From the NCBI GenBank assembly GCA_913064925.1, contig CAJYBN010000128.1, positions 1 to 7,974 of the forward strand: 7,974 bases of DNA. Direction: 5' to 3'. Made by a program: the position numbers and the translations under genes. How positions within the stretch are numbered: the stretch's first letter is position 1; every line of letters begins with the position of its first letter. This DNA comes from an uncultured Peptococcaceae bacterium. GTDB lineage: Bacteria > Bacillota > Desulfotomaculia > Desulfotomaculales > Desulfallaceae. Under the pieces are notes generated by a model. That model searched no databases. It was not told where the DNA came from and saw nothing but the letters and a program-made list of their open reading frames with translations. This document shows, one piece after another, positions 1 through 5,735 of the stretch.

Positions 1-1016
1 CCTTTTGCGACGTAGTGTTCATGGTGGACGGCAACGCCAGCATGTATCTGGGCTCGCCGCGCATGGCGGAAATGGTCATCTTCGAGAAAGTGACCCTGGA
101 GGAAATGGGCGGCGCCCGCATGCACTGCACCGTCAGCGGCTGCGGAGACCTGCTGGCGGCCACGGAGAAGGAGGCCATCGAGGCCTGCCGCCGGTACCTT
201 ACCTATATGCCCCAGAACTACAAGGAAAAAGTGCCGCTGGTGGAGCCGCTGCCGCCGGTTGAGGGGCGCGACATCGAGGAAATAGTGCCCGTGGAGGAAA
301 ACCAGCCCTTTGATATGTACGAAGTAATCAACCGCATCATCGACCGGGACAGCTGGTTTGAAATTAAAAAGCTGTTTGCGCGGGAGCTAATCACCGGCTT
401 TGCCCGCATCGGCGGCCGGACGGTGGGCATCCTGGCCAACCAGTCCACGGAAAAGGGCGGGGTGCTTTTCGTAGACTCGGCGGATAAAGGAGCCCGGTTT
501 ATGAACCTGTGCGACGCTTTCAATATACCCCTGTTGTTCCTGATGGACGTGCCGGGGTTCATGATCGGCTCGGCGGTGGAGCGCCAGGGCATCATCCGGC
601 ACGGGGCCAAGATGATTTCGGCCATGTCCGAGGCCACGGTGCCCAAGATCTCCGTGGTGGTGCGCAAGGCTTACGGCGCGGGGCTGTACGCCATGTGCGG
701 GCCGGGCTTCGAGCCCGACTGCTGCATGGCGCTGCCAACGGCCATGATTGCCGTCATGGGTCCCGAGGCTGCGGTGAACGCGGTTTACGAAAACAAGATC
801 AAGGCGCTGCCGCCCGAGGAAAGGCCGGCCTTTGTCCAGCAAAAACGGGAAGAGTACGCCAAGGACGTGAACGTTTACCGGCTGGCTTCGGAGCTGGTGG
901 TGGATCACATCGTCAGCGGCGCTGAGCTGCGGGACGAGTTAATCAAGCGTTTTAATTTATACGAGAGCAAGGAAAAGGTATTCACCGAGCGCAAGCATCC
1001 CGTTTACCCCGTGTAA
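1..1016 (+). CDS. Acyl-CoA carboxylase carboxyltransferase (beta) subunit, 5'-truncated by window edge
   Basis: This is the C-terminal 337 residues of a biotin-dependent carboxyltransferase; the open frame runs off the left edge (first full codon at 3), so no start is visible. Family members are usually a little over 500 residues. The protein moves carboxyl from carboxybiotin to an acyl-CoA in the cytoplasm. Family signatures seen are GSPRMAEMV, ELITGFARIGGRTVGILANQ, KGARFMNLCDAFNIPLLFL, the DVPGFMIG oxyanion loop, GIIRHGAKM, VVVRKAYGAGLYAM, and PTAMIAVMGPEAAVNAVY near the end. The same fold includes the beta subunits for propionyl-CoA and 3-methylcrotonyl-CoA and the sodium-pump decarboxylases, and the sequence alone does not settle the substrate. 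Neighbouring hydratase and HMG-CoA lyase genes favour 3-methylcrotonyl-CoA (inference). No biotin carboxylase or biotin carrier gene lies downstream, so those must be upstream or elsewhere. Confidence 0.9.
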   Translation, partial: FCDVVFMVDGNASMYLGSPRMAEMVIFEKVTLEEMGGARMHCTVSGCGDLLAATEKEAIEACRRYLTYMPQNYKEKVPLVEPLPPVEGRDIEEIVPVEENQPFDMYEVINRIIDRDSWFEIKKLFARELITGFARIGGRTVGILANQSTEKGGVLFVDSADKGARFMNLCDAFNIPLLFLMDVPGFMIGSAVERQGIIRHGAKMISAMSEATVPKISVVVRKAYGAGLYAMCGPGFEPDCCMALPTAMIAVMGPEAAVNAVYENKIKALPPEERPAFVQQKREEYAKDVNVYRLASELVVDHIVSGAELRDELIKRFNLYESKEKVFTERKHPVYPV

Positions 1017-1083
1017 GATCCGGGTGCCGGTTGTAGTTGTAAGCGGGCTGATGATTTCTGTTGTAAAGGGGTGTAATCAATCA

Positions 1084-1866
1084 ATGGCATACGAAAACAT
1101 AAAGCTGACCCGGGAGGAGCACATCGCCGTCATGGCCATAAACCGCCCTCAGGCCATGAACGCCTTGAGTACCCAGACCGCCCGGGAAATACTGGCCGCC
1201 CTGGAGGAAATGGAGCTGGACGACGAGGTATTTGCCGCCGTGTTCACCGCCGAGGGCGACCGGGCCTTTTGCGTGGGCGCCGACCTGAAGGAAAGGAAAA
1301 CCATGACCATGGAAGAGATGAAGAAGCAGCGCGCGCTGTTTGTGCGCACCTTTACCGCGGTGGCGGAGTTTCCCAAGCCGCTGGTGGCGGCGGTAAACGG
1401 CTTCGCCCTGGGGGGAGGCTGCGAGTTCGCCCTGTGCTGCGACTTCATCATCGCCTCGGAAAAGGCCGCTTTTGGGCTGCCCGAGGTGGGCCTGGCCATT
1501 ATCCCGGGCGGCGGCGGCACCCAGCTGCTGCCCAGGGTGATCGGGCGCAGCCGGGCCAAAGAGCTGATCTTCACCGGGCGGCGCATTTCGGCCCGGGAGG
1601 CCTATGAACTGGGCCTAGTGAATCACGTGGTGCCGGAAGGCCAGTTGATGGAAAAGACCATGGAAATTATGCGGGAAATCACCAAGAACGGGCCCATTGC
1701 CCTGCAGCAGGCCAAGCGCGCCATCAATCTGGGCGTGGAGCTGGAGCTGCACACCGCGCTGGCCCTGGAAGCCGAGTGCTACAACGTGTGCCTGGCCACT
1801 GAGGACCGGGACGAGGGCCTGCGCGCCTTTAACGAGAAGCGCAAGCCCGTGTACCGGGGCAGGTGA
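1084..1866 (+). CDS. Enoyl-CoA hydratase/isomerase family protein, probable 3-methylglutaconyl-CoA hydratase
   Basis: This 260-residue crotonase-fold enzyme has the normal family length. Start ATG 1084 follows an AAAGGGGTG ribosome binding site (1065-1073) by 10 bases; the frame stays open to 1024, but that extension is not crotonase-like. Both catalytic acids of active hydratases are present: Glu114 in GGGCEFAL and Glu134 in FGLPEVGL. Oxyanion-hole positions are Ala66 (VGADLKE) and Gly111. The stretch LAIIPGGGGTQ, then LPRVIG and AKELIF, resembles AUH-type 3-methylglutaconyl-CoA hydratase more than short-chain crotonase, from memory of those families. With HMG-CoA lyase downstream, hydration of 3-methylglutaconyl-CoA to HMG-CoA is the likely role; a general short-chain enoyl-CoA hydratase remains possible. 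It lies 67 bases after the carboxyltransferase, same strand. Confidence 0.9.
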   Translation: MAYENIKLTREEHIAVMAINRPQAMNALSTQTAREILAALEEMELDDEVFAAVFTAEGDRAFCVGADLKERKTMTMEEMKKQRALFVRTFTAVAEFPKPLVAAVNGFALGGGCEFALCCDFIIASEKAAFGLPEVGLAIIPGGGGTQLLPRVIGRSRAKELIFTGRRISAREAYELGLVNHVVPEGQLMEKTMEIMREITKNGPIALQQAKRAINLGVELELHTALALEAECYNVCLATEDRDEGLRAFNEKRKPVYRGR

Positions 1867-1912
1867 TTCCCAGCGGGCCACCGGAAAAAATGCGGCTTTT
1901 TGCGCACCGGCC

Positions 1913-1936
1913 GGCCGGGCGCGCCGCTGCCCGGCC
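1913..1936 (+). other. GC-rich hairpin in the gap after the hydratase gene
   Basis: Perfect 8-bp inverted repeat GGCCGGGC (1913-1920) and GCCCGGCC (1929-1936) around an 8-base loop, in the 123-base gap between the hydratase and the next gene. No T-run follows, so it is not a standard intrinsic terminator. It could stabilise or help process the upstream mRNA. In so GC-rich a stretch it could also be chance. Confidence 0.45.
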
Positions 1937-1989
1937 AAGTGCAGTGTATGACAATGCTTATCTTAAATAATCAATAAAGGAGGGTATCT

Positions 1990-3018
1990 ATGTTTGAGCT
2001 AAAATATCCCAAAAAGGTTGTTATTGGCGACATTACCGTGCGGGACGGCTTCCAGCACGAAGAAAAATTAATTCCTACCCGGGCCAAGCTTTGGGTCCTG
2101 GAAGAGCTGATCCTGGCCGGGTTCAAGCGCATGGAGGTCACCAATTTCGGCAACCCCAAAGCCATGCCCCAGTTTGCCGACGCCGAAGAGCTGTTTAAGG
2201 CTATTCGTACCAGCAAGCGGGTTAAAGACAAGCTGCCCGGGGTGGAATTGACCGCCGTTACCATCAACGAGCGGGCTGTGGACAGGGCCATTGCCGCCCG
2301 CCAGGAAGGCTACGGGCCGGACCGGGTGCTGCAGATGATTTCCACCTCCGAGTCGCACCAAATCAAAAACTCGGGCATGACCCACAAGGAATACTGGGCC
2401 ATGACCGAGCGCTGCATCAAGAAGGCGCACGATGCGGGCATGAAGTTCTGCGGTACCGTGAGCACCATTTGGGGCTGTCCCATCGAGGGGCCCACGGAAT
2501 TGAAAAAGGCGGTGGAGTTCACCAAGCGGTACCTGGACATCGGCGCCGACGACATAGAGCACGCCGACCACGACGGCTCCGCGCCGCCCAACAAGGTTTA
2601 CGAGTATTTCGCCATGATCATGGACGCGCTGCCCAACCCGGAGCTGCATGTGGCCCACTTCCACGTGACCCGCGGCTGGGGCCTGGCCAATGTGCTGGCG
2701 GCCCTGCAGGCCGGCATCACCCACTTTGAAAGCACCATGGGCGGCATCGGAGGCCAGCCCGCCAACTTCTGCGACGGCAGTCCCGTGGCCGGCACCGGCA
2801 CCTACTATTACCAGGACCCCAACATAGTTGGCCTGGTGAGCACCGAAGACATGGTGGTCATGATGGACGAAATGGGCATCGACACCGGCGTGGACGTGGA
2901 CCGGGTGCTGGATATCGGCCGGATGGTGGAAAAGATCTGCGGGCGCCGGCTGCGCAGCGAGTGCATCAAGACGGGGCGCATCCCCAAAGGGCCCACCGGT
3001 TTCAAAGCCCGCGACTAA
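1990..3018 (+). CDS. HMG-CoA-lyase-like DRE-TIM metallolyase, divergent, lacks catalytic Cys
   Basis: This 342-residue protein belongs to the HMGL-like/pyruvate carboxyltransferase family of metal-dependent TIM barrels that make or break C-C bonds by Claisen-type chemistry. ATG 1990 follows AAAGGAGGG (1976-1984) by 5 bases. Conserved features are Arg18-Asp19 in TVRDGFQ, Glu49 in MEVTNF, Asp193 in HADHDG, and metal-site His223 and His225 in AHFHVTRG. The last third runs parallel to HMG-CoA lyase, with FESTMGGIGGQP and TEDMVVMMDEMGIDTGVDV. Three things differ from true lyases. The loop cysteine of GGCP is Gln256. The Asp after the HxH motif is Val226. The loop carries about 17 extra residues with a YYYQDPN segment, and no Asn sits at the usual metal-site position. 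A related lyase or synthase with another substrate is more likely than HMG-CoA cleavage. It is codirectional with a canonical lyase at 3945. Confidence 0.85.
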   Translation: MFELKYPKKVVIGDITVRDGFQHEEKLIPTRAKLWVLEELILAGFKRMEVTNFGNPKAMPQFADAEELFKAIRTSKRVKDKLPGVELTAVTINERAVDRAIAARQEGYGPDRVLQMISTSESHQIKNSGMTHKEYWAMTERCIKKAHDAGMKFCGTVSTIWGCPIEGPTELKKAVEFTKRYLDIGADDIEHADHDGSAPPNKVYEYFAMIMDALPNPELHVAHFHVTRGWGLANVLAALQAGITHFESTMGGIGGQPANFCDGSPVAGTGTYYYQDPNIVGLVSTEDMVVMMDEMGIDTGVDVDRVLDIGRMVEKICGRRLRSECIKTGRIPKGPTGFKARD

Positions 3019-3036
3019 CGCAGTTTGGCTCCAAAA

Positions 3037-3069
3037 TGCCCTGTGCCGCGCGCCAAGCGGCATAGGGCA
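3037..3069 (+). other. Strong 13-bp hairpin between the lyase-like and amidohydrolase genes
   Basis: TGCCCTGTGCCGC (3037-3049) pairs with GCGGCATAGGGCA (3057-3069) through 13 positions, one of them a G-T wobble, around a 7-base loop. The following AGTATTTATCTT is only moderately T-rich. It could be a weak or partial terminator, or an mRNA-stability or processing element that sets different expression levels within the operon. It lies 18 bases after the upstream stop and 35 bases before the next ATG. Confidence 0.6.
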
Positions 3070-3104
3070 AGTATTTATCTTAGGGCGAGGAGTGTAAAAT
3101 AATT

Positions 3105-3920
3105 ATGATCATTGATACCCACGCGCAGTTGTGGACCGCGGAGGCGCTGCAAACGCTGCCCCCGGCCATGAAGAAAAGTTACGAGGCTGTGTTTGCGGGC
3201 CTGCAGGGGCAAACGCTGGAAACGACCATCCAGGACATGGACGCCGCCGGGGTGGACAAGTCCGTGGTGGTGGCCATCGACGCGGAGACCACTTACAATT
3301 ACAGGGTTCCCGACGAGCTGGTGGCCCAGGCTGTGGCCAGCTATCCCGACAGGTTGATCGGTTTTGCCGGCGGCGACCCGCACAAAGGCAAGGCGGCGGC
3401 GCGGGCGCTGGAACGCGCGGTAAAGGAGCTAGGCCTGAAAGGGTTGAAGCTGATGCCGCACCTGGCGGAACTGAACCCCAACGACAGGCAGTATTACCCC
3501 CTGTACGAAAAGGCGTGCGAACTGGACATCCCGGTGCTGCTCCATATGGGTACCCAGTACCACGCCGGCACTCGGATCAAGTACTGCCACCCCTTGTACA
3601 TGGACGACGTGGCCATTGACTTTCCCGATTTGAAAATAATTATCGCCCATTTCGGCTGGCCGTGGACGGGAGACACTATAGCCGTGGCCCTGCGGCATAA
3701 AAACGTTTATTTCAACATCGCCGGCTGGGCGCCCCGGCACATCCCGGAGGATGTAATCAAGTACATGAACGGGCCGCTTTCCGGCAAGGCCCTGTTCGGG
3801 TCGGATTTCCCCCTGGTCAGCCGGCAGAGAATCATCAAGGAACTCAGAGAGCTGCCGTTGAAGGAGAAAACTTTAACCAGGCTGCTGACGGAGAACCCGC
3901 GCAAGGTATTGAAGCTGTAA
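3105..3920 (+). CDS. Amidohydrolase-2 family (ACMSD-like TIM barrel) metal-dependent hydrolase or decarboxylase
   Basis: This 271-residue protein has the Amidohydro_2 pattern. The N-terminal metal motif is IDTHAQLW (Asp4, His6, Gln8). It is followed by GLKLMPH (Lys115), His147 in VLLHMG, His182 in IIAHFGWPW, and Asp234 in LFGSDFP. These match the order of metal and catalytic positions in the family, which includes lactonases and non-oxidative decarboxylases such as ACMSD. The usual second His of the first HxH motif is Gln8, which would change the metal site. No signal peptide or membrane segment is seen, so it is cytoplasmic. ATG 3105 follows GAGGAG (3087-3092) by 12 bases, a slightly long spacing. 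It lies between two HMG-CoA-lyase family genes and ends 24 bases before the second, so it is probably cotranscribed. The substrate is unknown; a carboxylated or lactone intermediate of the same route is inference only. Confidence 0.85.
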   Translation: MIIDTHAQLWTAEALQTLPPAMKKSYEAVFAGLQGQTLETTIQDMDAAGVDKSVVVAIDAETTYNYRVPDELVAQAVASYPDRLIGFAGGDPHKGKAAARALERAVKELGLKGLKLMPHLAELNPNDRQYYPLYEKACELDIPVLLHMGTQYHAGTRIKYCHPLYMDDVAIDFPDLKIIIAHFGWPWTGDTIAVALRHKNVYFNIAGWAPRHIPEDVIKYMNGPLSGKALFGSDFPLVSRQRIIKELRELPLKEKTLTRLLTENPRKVLKL

Positions 3921-3944
3921 AATAATGCGAGGAGACGACCGGAC

Positions 3945-4838
3945 ATGCACTGGCCCGACAGGATACTGGTGCGGGAAGTGGGCCCTCGGGACGGCCTGCA
4001 AAACGAAAAAAAGATTTTGCCCCCAGAAATAAAAATTTCTATGATCAGGCAGCTGGCGGCCGCGGGGATAACCGCCATAGAAGCTACCTCCTTCGTGCAC
4101 CCCCGGGCGGTGCCCCAGTTGAGCGACGCCGAGGCGGTGCTGGAAGGCATCGGCGGCCCGGGGGCCGGCGTGTCCGTCAGTGCCCTGGTGGGCAACGTGC
4201 GGGGCGTGCAGCGGGCCCTGGCGATGCTGCACACGCCGCTGGCGGAAATCGTGGTGGTGGTTTCGGCCAGCGAAGCGCACAACCGGGCCAACGTCAAGCG
4301 CACGGTGGCGGAATCGCTGGCCGAGGTGCGGGAAATTTGCCGCCTGGCGGCGGGGCAATTAAAGGTGCGGGGTGCCGTGGCTACTGCTTTCGGCTGCCCT
4401 TACCAGGGCGGCATCGGTGCCGGCGAAGTGGCCCGGGTGGTGGAAGGCATGCTGAAGGAGGGCATTGGGGAAATAGTGCTGGCCGACACGGCGGGCATGG
4501 GCAATCCCCGGCAGGTGTACGACCTGCTGCGGGAAATACGGGAACGTTACCCCGGAGTAACCTGGGGCCTGCACTTGCACGATACCAGGGGCCGGGGGCT
4601 GGCCAACGCCGTGGCGGGCCTGCAGGCGGGCGTGCAGGTGCTGGAAAGCTCGGTGGGCGGGCTAGGCGGCTGCCCGTTCATACCCGGCGCCGCCGGCAAC
4701 ATAGCCACCGGGGACCTGGTGAGCATGCTGCACGACATGGGCATTGAAACGGGCATAGACCTGCGGCGGGTACTGCAGTGCACGCAGTTCATGGAAGAAA
4801 CCCTGGGGCGCCGGCTGCCCGCGCGGGTAAGGTTGTAA
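3945..4838 (+). CDS. Hydroxymethylglutaryl-CoA lyase
   Basis: This 297-residue protein has the normal length of bacterial HMG-CoA lyases, which cleave HMG-CoA to acetyl-CoA and acetoacetate using a divalent metal. Every hallmark is present: Arg15-Asp16 in REVGPRDGLQNE, Glu46 in IEATSF, Asp181 in LADTAG, His210 and His212 in LHLHDT, Cys243 in GGLGGCPF, and Asn252 in GAAGNIATGDLV. Spacings match the human enzyme as I recall it: Arg to Glu 31, second His to Cys 31, Cys to Asn 9. ATG 3945 follows GAGGAG (3929-3934) by 10 bases and lies 24 bases after the amidohydrolase stop. It is the last gene of the five-gene run and the terminal step of the proposed leucine/isovalerate route. It is the functional counterpart of the divergent paralog at 1990. 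Confidence 0.95.
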   Translation: MHWPDRILVREVGPRDGLQNEKKILPPEIKISMIRQLAAAGITAIEATSFVHPRAVPQLSDAEAVLEGIGGPGAGVSVSALVGNVRGVQRALAMLHTPLAEIVVVVSASEAHNRANVKRTVAESLAEVREICRLAAGQLKVRGAVATAFGCPYQGGIGAGEVARVVEGMLKEGIGEIVLADTAGMGNPRQVYDLLREIRERYPGVTWGLHLHDTRGRGLANAVAGLQAGVQVLESSVGGLGGCPFIPGAAGNIATGDLVSMLHDMGIETGIDLRRVLQCTQFMEETLGRRLPARVRL

Positions 4839-4849
4839 ATCCCAAATGG

Positions 4850-4910
4850 TTTACCGGTTGGCATATGCAATTTGCTCAGCCTGCTTATCCGCCGGTAAAA
4901 ATTTTATTTA
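4850..4910 (+). terminator. Possible terminator of the degradative operon
   Basis: TTTACCGG (4850-4857) pairs perfectly with CCGGTAAA (4892-4899), followed by the T-rich ATTTTATTTATT. The 34-base loop is long for an intrinsic terminator, so this is tentative. The position, 11 bases after the HMG-CoA lyase stop, is right for an operon end. The rest of the gap to 5051 is strikingly AT-rich, with T-runs at 4939-4944 and 4951-4957 and no recognisable gene. Confidence 0.4.
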
Positions 4911-4965
4911 TTAGTCATTTAACTGCTTTATTTGAGCATTTTTTCTTTAATTTTTTTCTGCCAAT

Positions 4966-4985
4966 TGCCTTTGTTTTAAAAGGCA
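4966..4985 (+). other. Small AT-rich hairpin upstream of the spore-protein gene
   Basis: TGCCTTT (4966-4972) pairs with AAAGGCA (4979-4985) around a 6-base loop, and overlaps a GGCAGCTGCC palindrome (4982-4991). No T-run follows on either strand, so it is not a terminator. It lies about 65 bases before the SASP-like start and may be a leader structure or chance. Confidence 0.3.
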
Positions 4986-5051
4986 GCTGCCGCAAAATTT
5001 ACGCCGTATGATCCCTCAAAAAGAACAAATAATAAAATAGGAGGGATGCGC

Positions 5052-5219
5052 ATGGCTAAATATCTTTCCGACAGGACAAAATATGAATTTGCGCAGGAAC
5101 TGGGCGTGGCCGACCAGGTTATGCAGGGCGGCAGCTTGTATTTCGGCTACGTGAGCTCCCGCAACTGCGGCAATTTCGTCAAACTGGCCATTCAAAAGGC
5201 GGAACAGAGCATGGTGTAA
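5052..5219 (+). CDS. Short alpha/beta-type small acid-soluble spore protein (SASP)
   Basis: A 55-codon gene; ATG 5052 lies 6 bases after a perfect AGGAGGG (5039-5045). An in-frame ATG at 5046 abuts the ribosome binding site and is unlikely. The stretch KYEFAQELGV (residues 10-19) fits the SASP alpha/beta signature K-x-E-[IV]-A-x-E-[LF]-G-[VL], with Phe in place of Ile/Val. The C-terminal SSRNCGNFVKLAIQKAEQSM matches the second family block (SR..G...GGxMVxKxIxxAEQ) but lacks about 4-7 residues of its Gly-rich middle. Such proteins coat and protect spore DNA and are cut by the GPR protease at the E-[IF]-A site, which is preserved here as EF-AQE. It is shorter than the usual 60-75 residues, mainly at the N-terminus and in the second helix. 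It is monocistronic: a terminator follows by 10 bases. Expression in the forespore is expected from the family. Confidence 0.75.
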   Translation: MAKYLSDRTKYEFAQELGVADQVMQGGSLYFGYVSSRNCGNFVKLAIQKAEQSMV

Positions 5220-5229
5220 AAATATTTTC

Positions 5230-5256
5230 CCCTGCCGGTAAGGCGGGGATTTTTTT
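5230..5256 (+). terminator. Intrinsic terminator of the SASP-like gene
   Basis: CCCTGCC (5230-5236) pairs with GGCGGGG (5242-5248), with one U-G wobble, around loop GGTAA. Seven T residues follow (5250-5256). It lies 10 bases after the stop codon. Confidence 0.85.
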
Positions 5257-5286
5257 AAGAAAATAATCATTTAGTAAAAATTTCTA

Positions 5287-5315
5287 TAGACGTTTGGCAG
5301 CGGGTTTTGTACAAT
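5287..5315 (+). promoter_or_regulatory. Possible sigma-A promoter for the first ferredoxin gene
   Basis: TAGACG (5287-5292, 4 of 6 consensus positions) is followed after exactly 17 bases by TACAAT (5310-5315, 5 of 6). It lies after the SASP terminator and about 60 bases before the ferredoxin ATG, leaving room for a leader of roughly 55 bases. No start site has been measured. Confidence 0.45.
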
Positions 5316-5377
5316 TGTAAAGGGTAAGGTTTTGAACCTGCCATGAAATGAAATTTGAGGGAGAGGGAGGCATTCTG

Positions 5378-5566
5378 ATGTTCACTGTGGAAATCGACGT
5401 GGAAAAATGTGAAGGTTGCGGCGAGTGCACTGAGGGCTGCCCTGCTGACATTCTTGAATTAGATGGCGACAAGGCCGCCGTATCAGGCGACCCCAACGAC
5501 TGCCTGGGCTGCGAAACCTGCGTTAGCGTTTGCCCCACCGGGGCCATAACCGTTACGGAGTCATAA
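5378..5566 (+). CDS. 2[4Fe-4S] ferredoxin
   Basis: A 62-residue clostridial-type ferredoxin, a low-potential cytoplasmic electron carrier. It holds two complete cluster motifs: CEGCGECTEGCP (Cys11, 14, 17, 21) and CLGCETCVSVCP (Cys42, 45, 48, 52). Each is C-x2-C-x2-C-x3-C-P, as needed for two cubane clusters. ATG 5378 is preferred because GAGGGAGG (5363-5370) sits 7 bases upstream and the family begins at this point; an in-frame ATG at 5348 would add ten residues with no homology value. It is acidic and has no extra domains. It has its own promoter-like sequence and terminator, so it is probably a single-gene unit. The redox partner cannot be told from context. Confidence 0.95.
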   Translation: MFTVEIDVEKCEGCGECTEGCPADILELDGDKAAVSGDPNDCLGCETCVSVCPTGAITVTES

Positions 5567-5596
5567 GATCGTTCCAACTAAATGATTAAACCAAGC

Positions 5597-5632
5597 AAAA
5601 CCCATATCCGCCCGGATGTGGGTTTTTATTTT
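5597..5632 (+). terminator. Intrinsic terminator of the first ferredoxin gene
   Basis: AAAACCCATATCC (5597-5609) pairs with GGATGTGGGTTTT (5614-5626), with one U-G wobble and loop GCCC. T-rich sequence follows (TTTTTATTTT, 5623-5632). The A-run on the 5' side is the complement of the T-run, so it may also work in reverse. Confidence 0.88.
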
Positions 5633-5684
5633 CCCTGCTGTTTCCTTGCCGCCGCACCCTGCCATAAAGCGACATTATATCCTG

Positions 5685-5713
5685 TTGTTGCCCGCGCGCA
5701 AGTGCTTTATCAT
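5685..5713 (+). promoter_or_regulatory. Weak promoter candidate for the 226-residue unknown gene
   Basis: TTGTTG (5685-5690, 3 of 6) lies 17 bases before TATCAT (5708-5713, 5 of 6). Transcription would begin near 5720, just before the GGAGGTG ribosome binding site at 5723. A transcript that short fits a start at TTG 5736 and not at ATG 5721. The -35 match is poor. Confidence 0.3.
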
Positions 5714-5735
5714 AGTTGTTATGGAGGTGGGTTGT

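Noticed and set aside
387..908. Minus-strand open frame opposite the carboxyltransferase
   Set aside because: It is a shadow of a well-conserved gene, with no ribosome binding site or motif.
1024..1083. Upstream extension of the enoyl-CoA hydratase frame
   Set aside because: It lacks homology and a ribosome binding site, while ATG 1084 has a well-spaced site and gives the family's normal length.
2068..3063. 331-codon open frame on the minus strand opposite the lyase-like gene
   Set aside because: It lies entirely over a gene with clear family motifs. High GC at third codon positions leaves the opposite strand open. Its translation is rich in His, Gly and Ala with no motif.
5006..5034. GTATG, 17 bases, AATAATA: resembles a forespore sigma-G promoter for the SASP-like gene
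   Set aside because: Transcription would begin about at 5041, inside the ribosome binding site, so the match is probably chance. The real promoter may lie further upstream.
5616..5735. Upstream extension of the unknown 226-residue protein
   Set aside because: It overlaps the ferredoxin terminator and has no ribosome binding site; its residues look like translated noncoding DNA.
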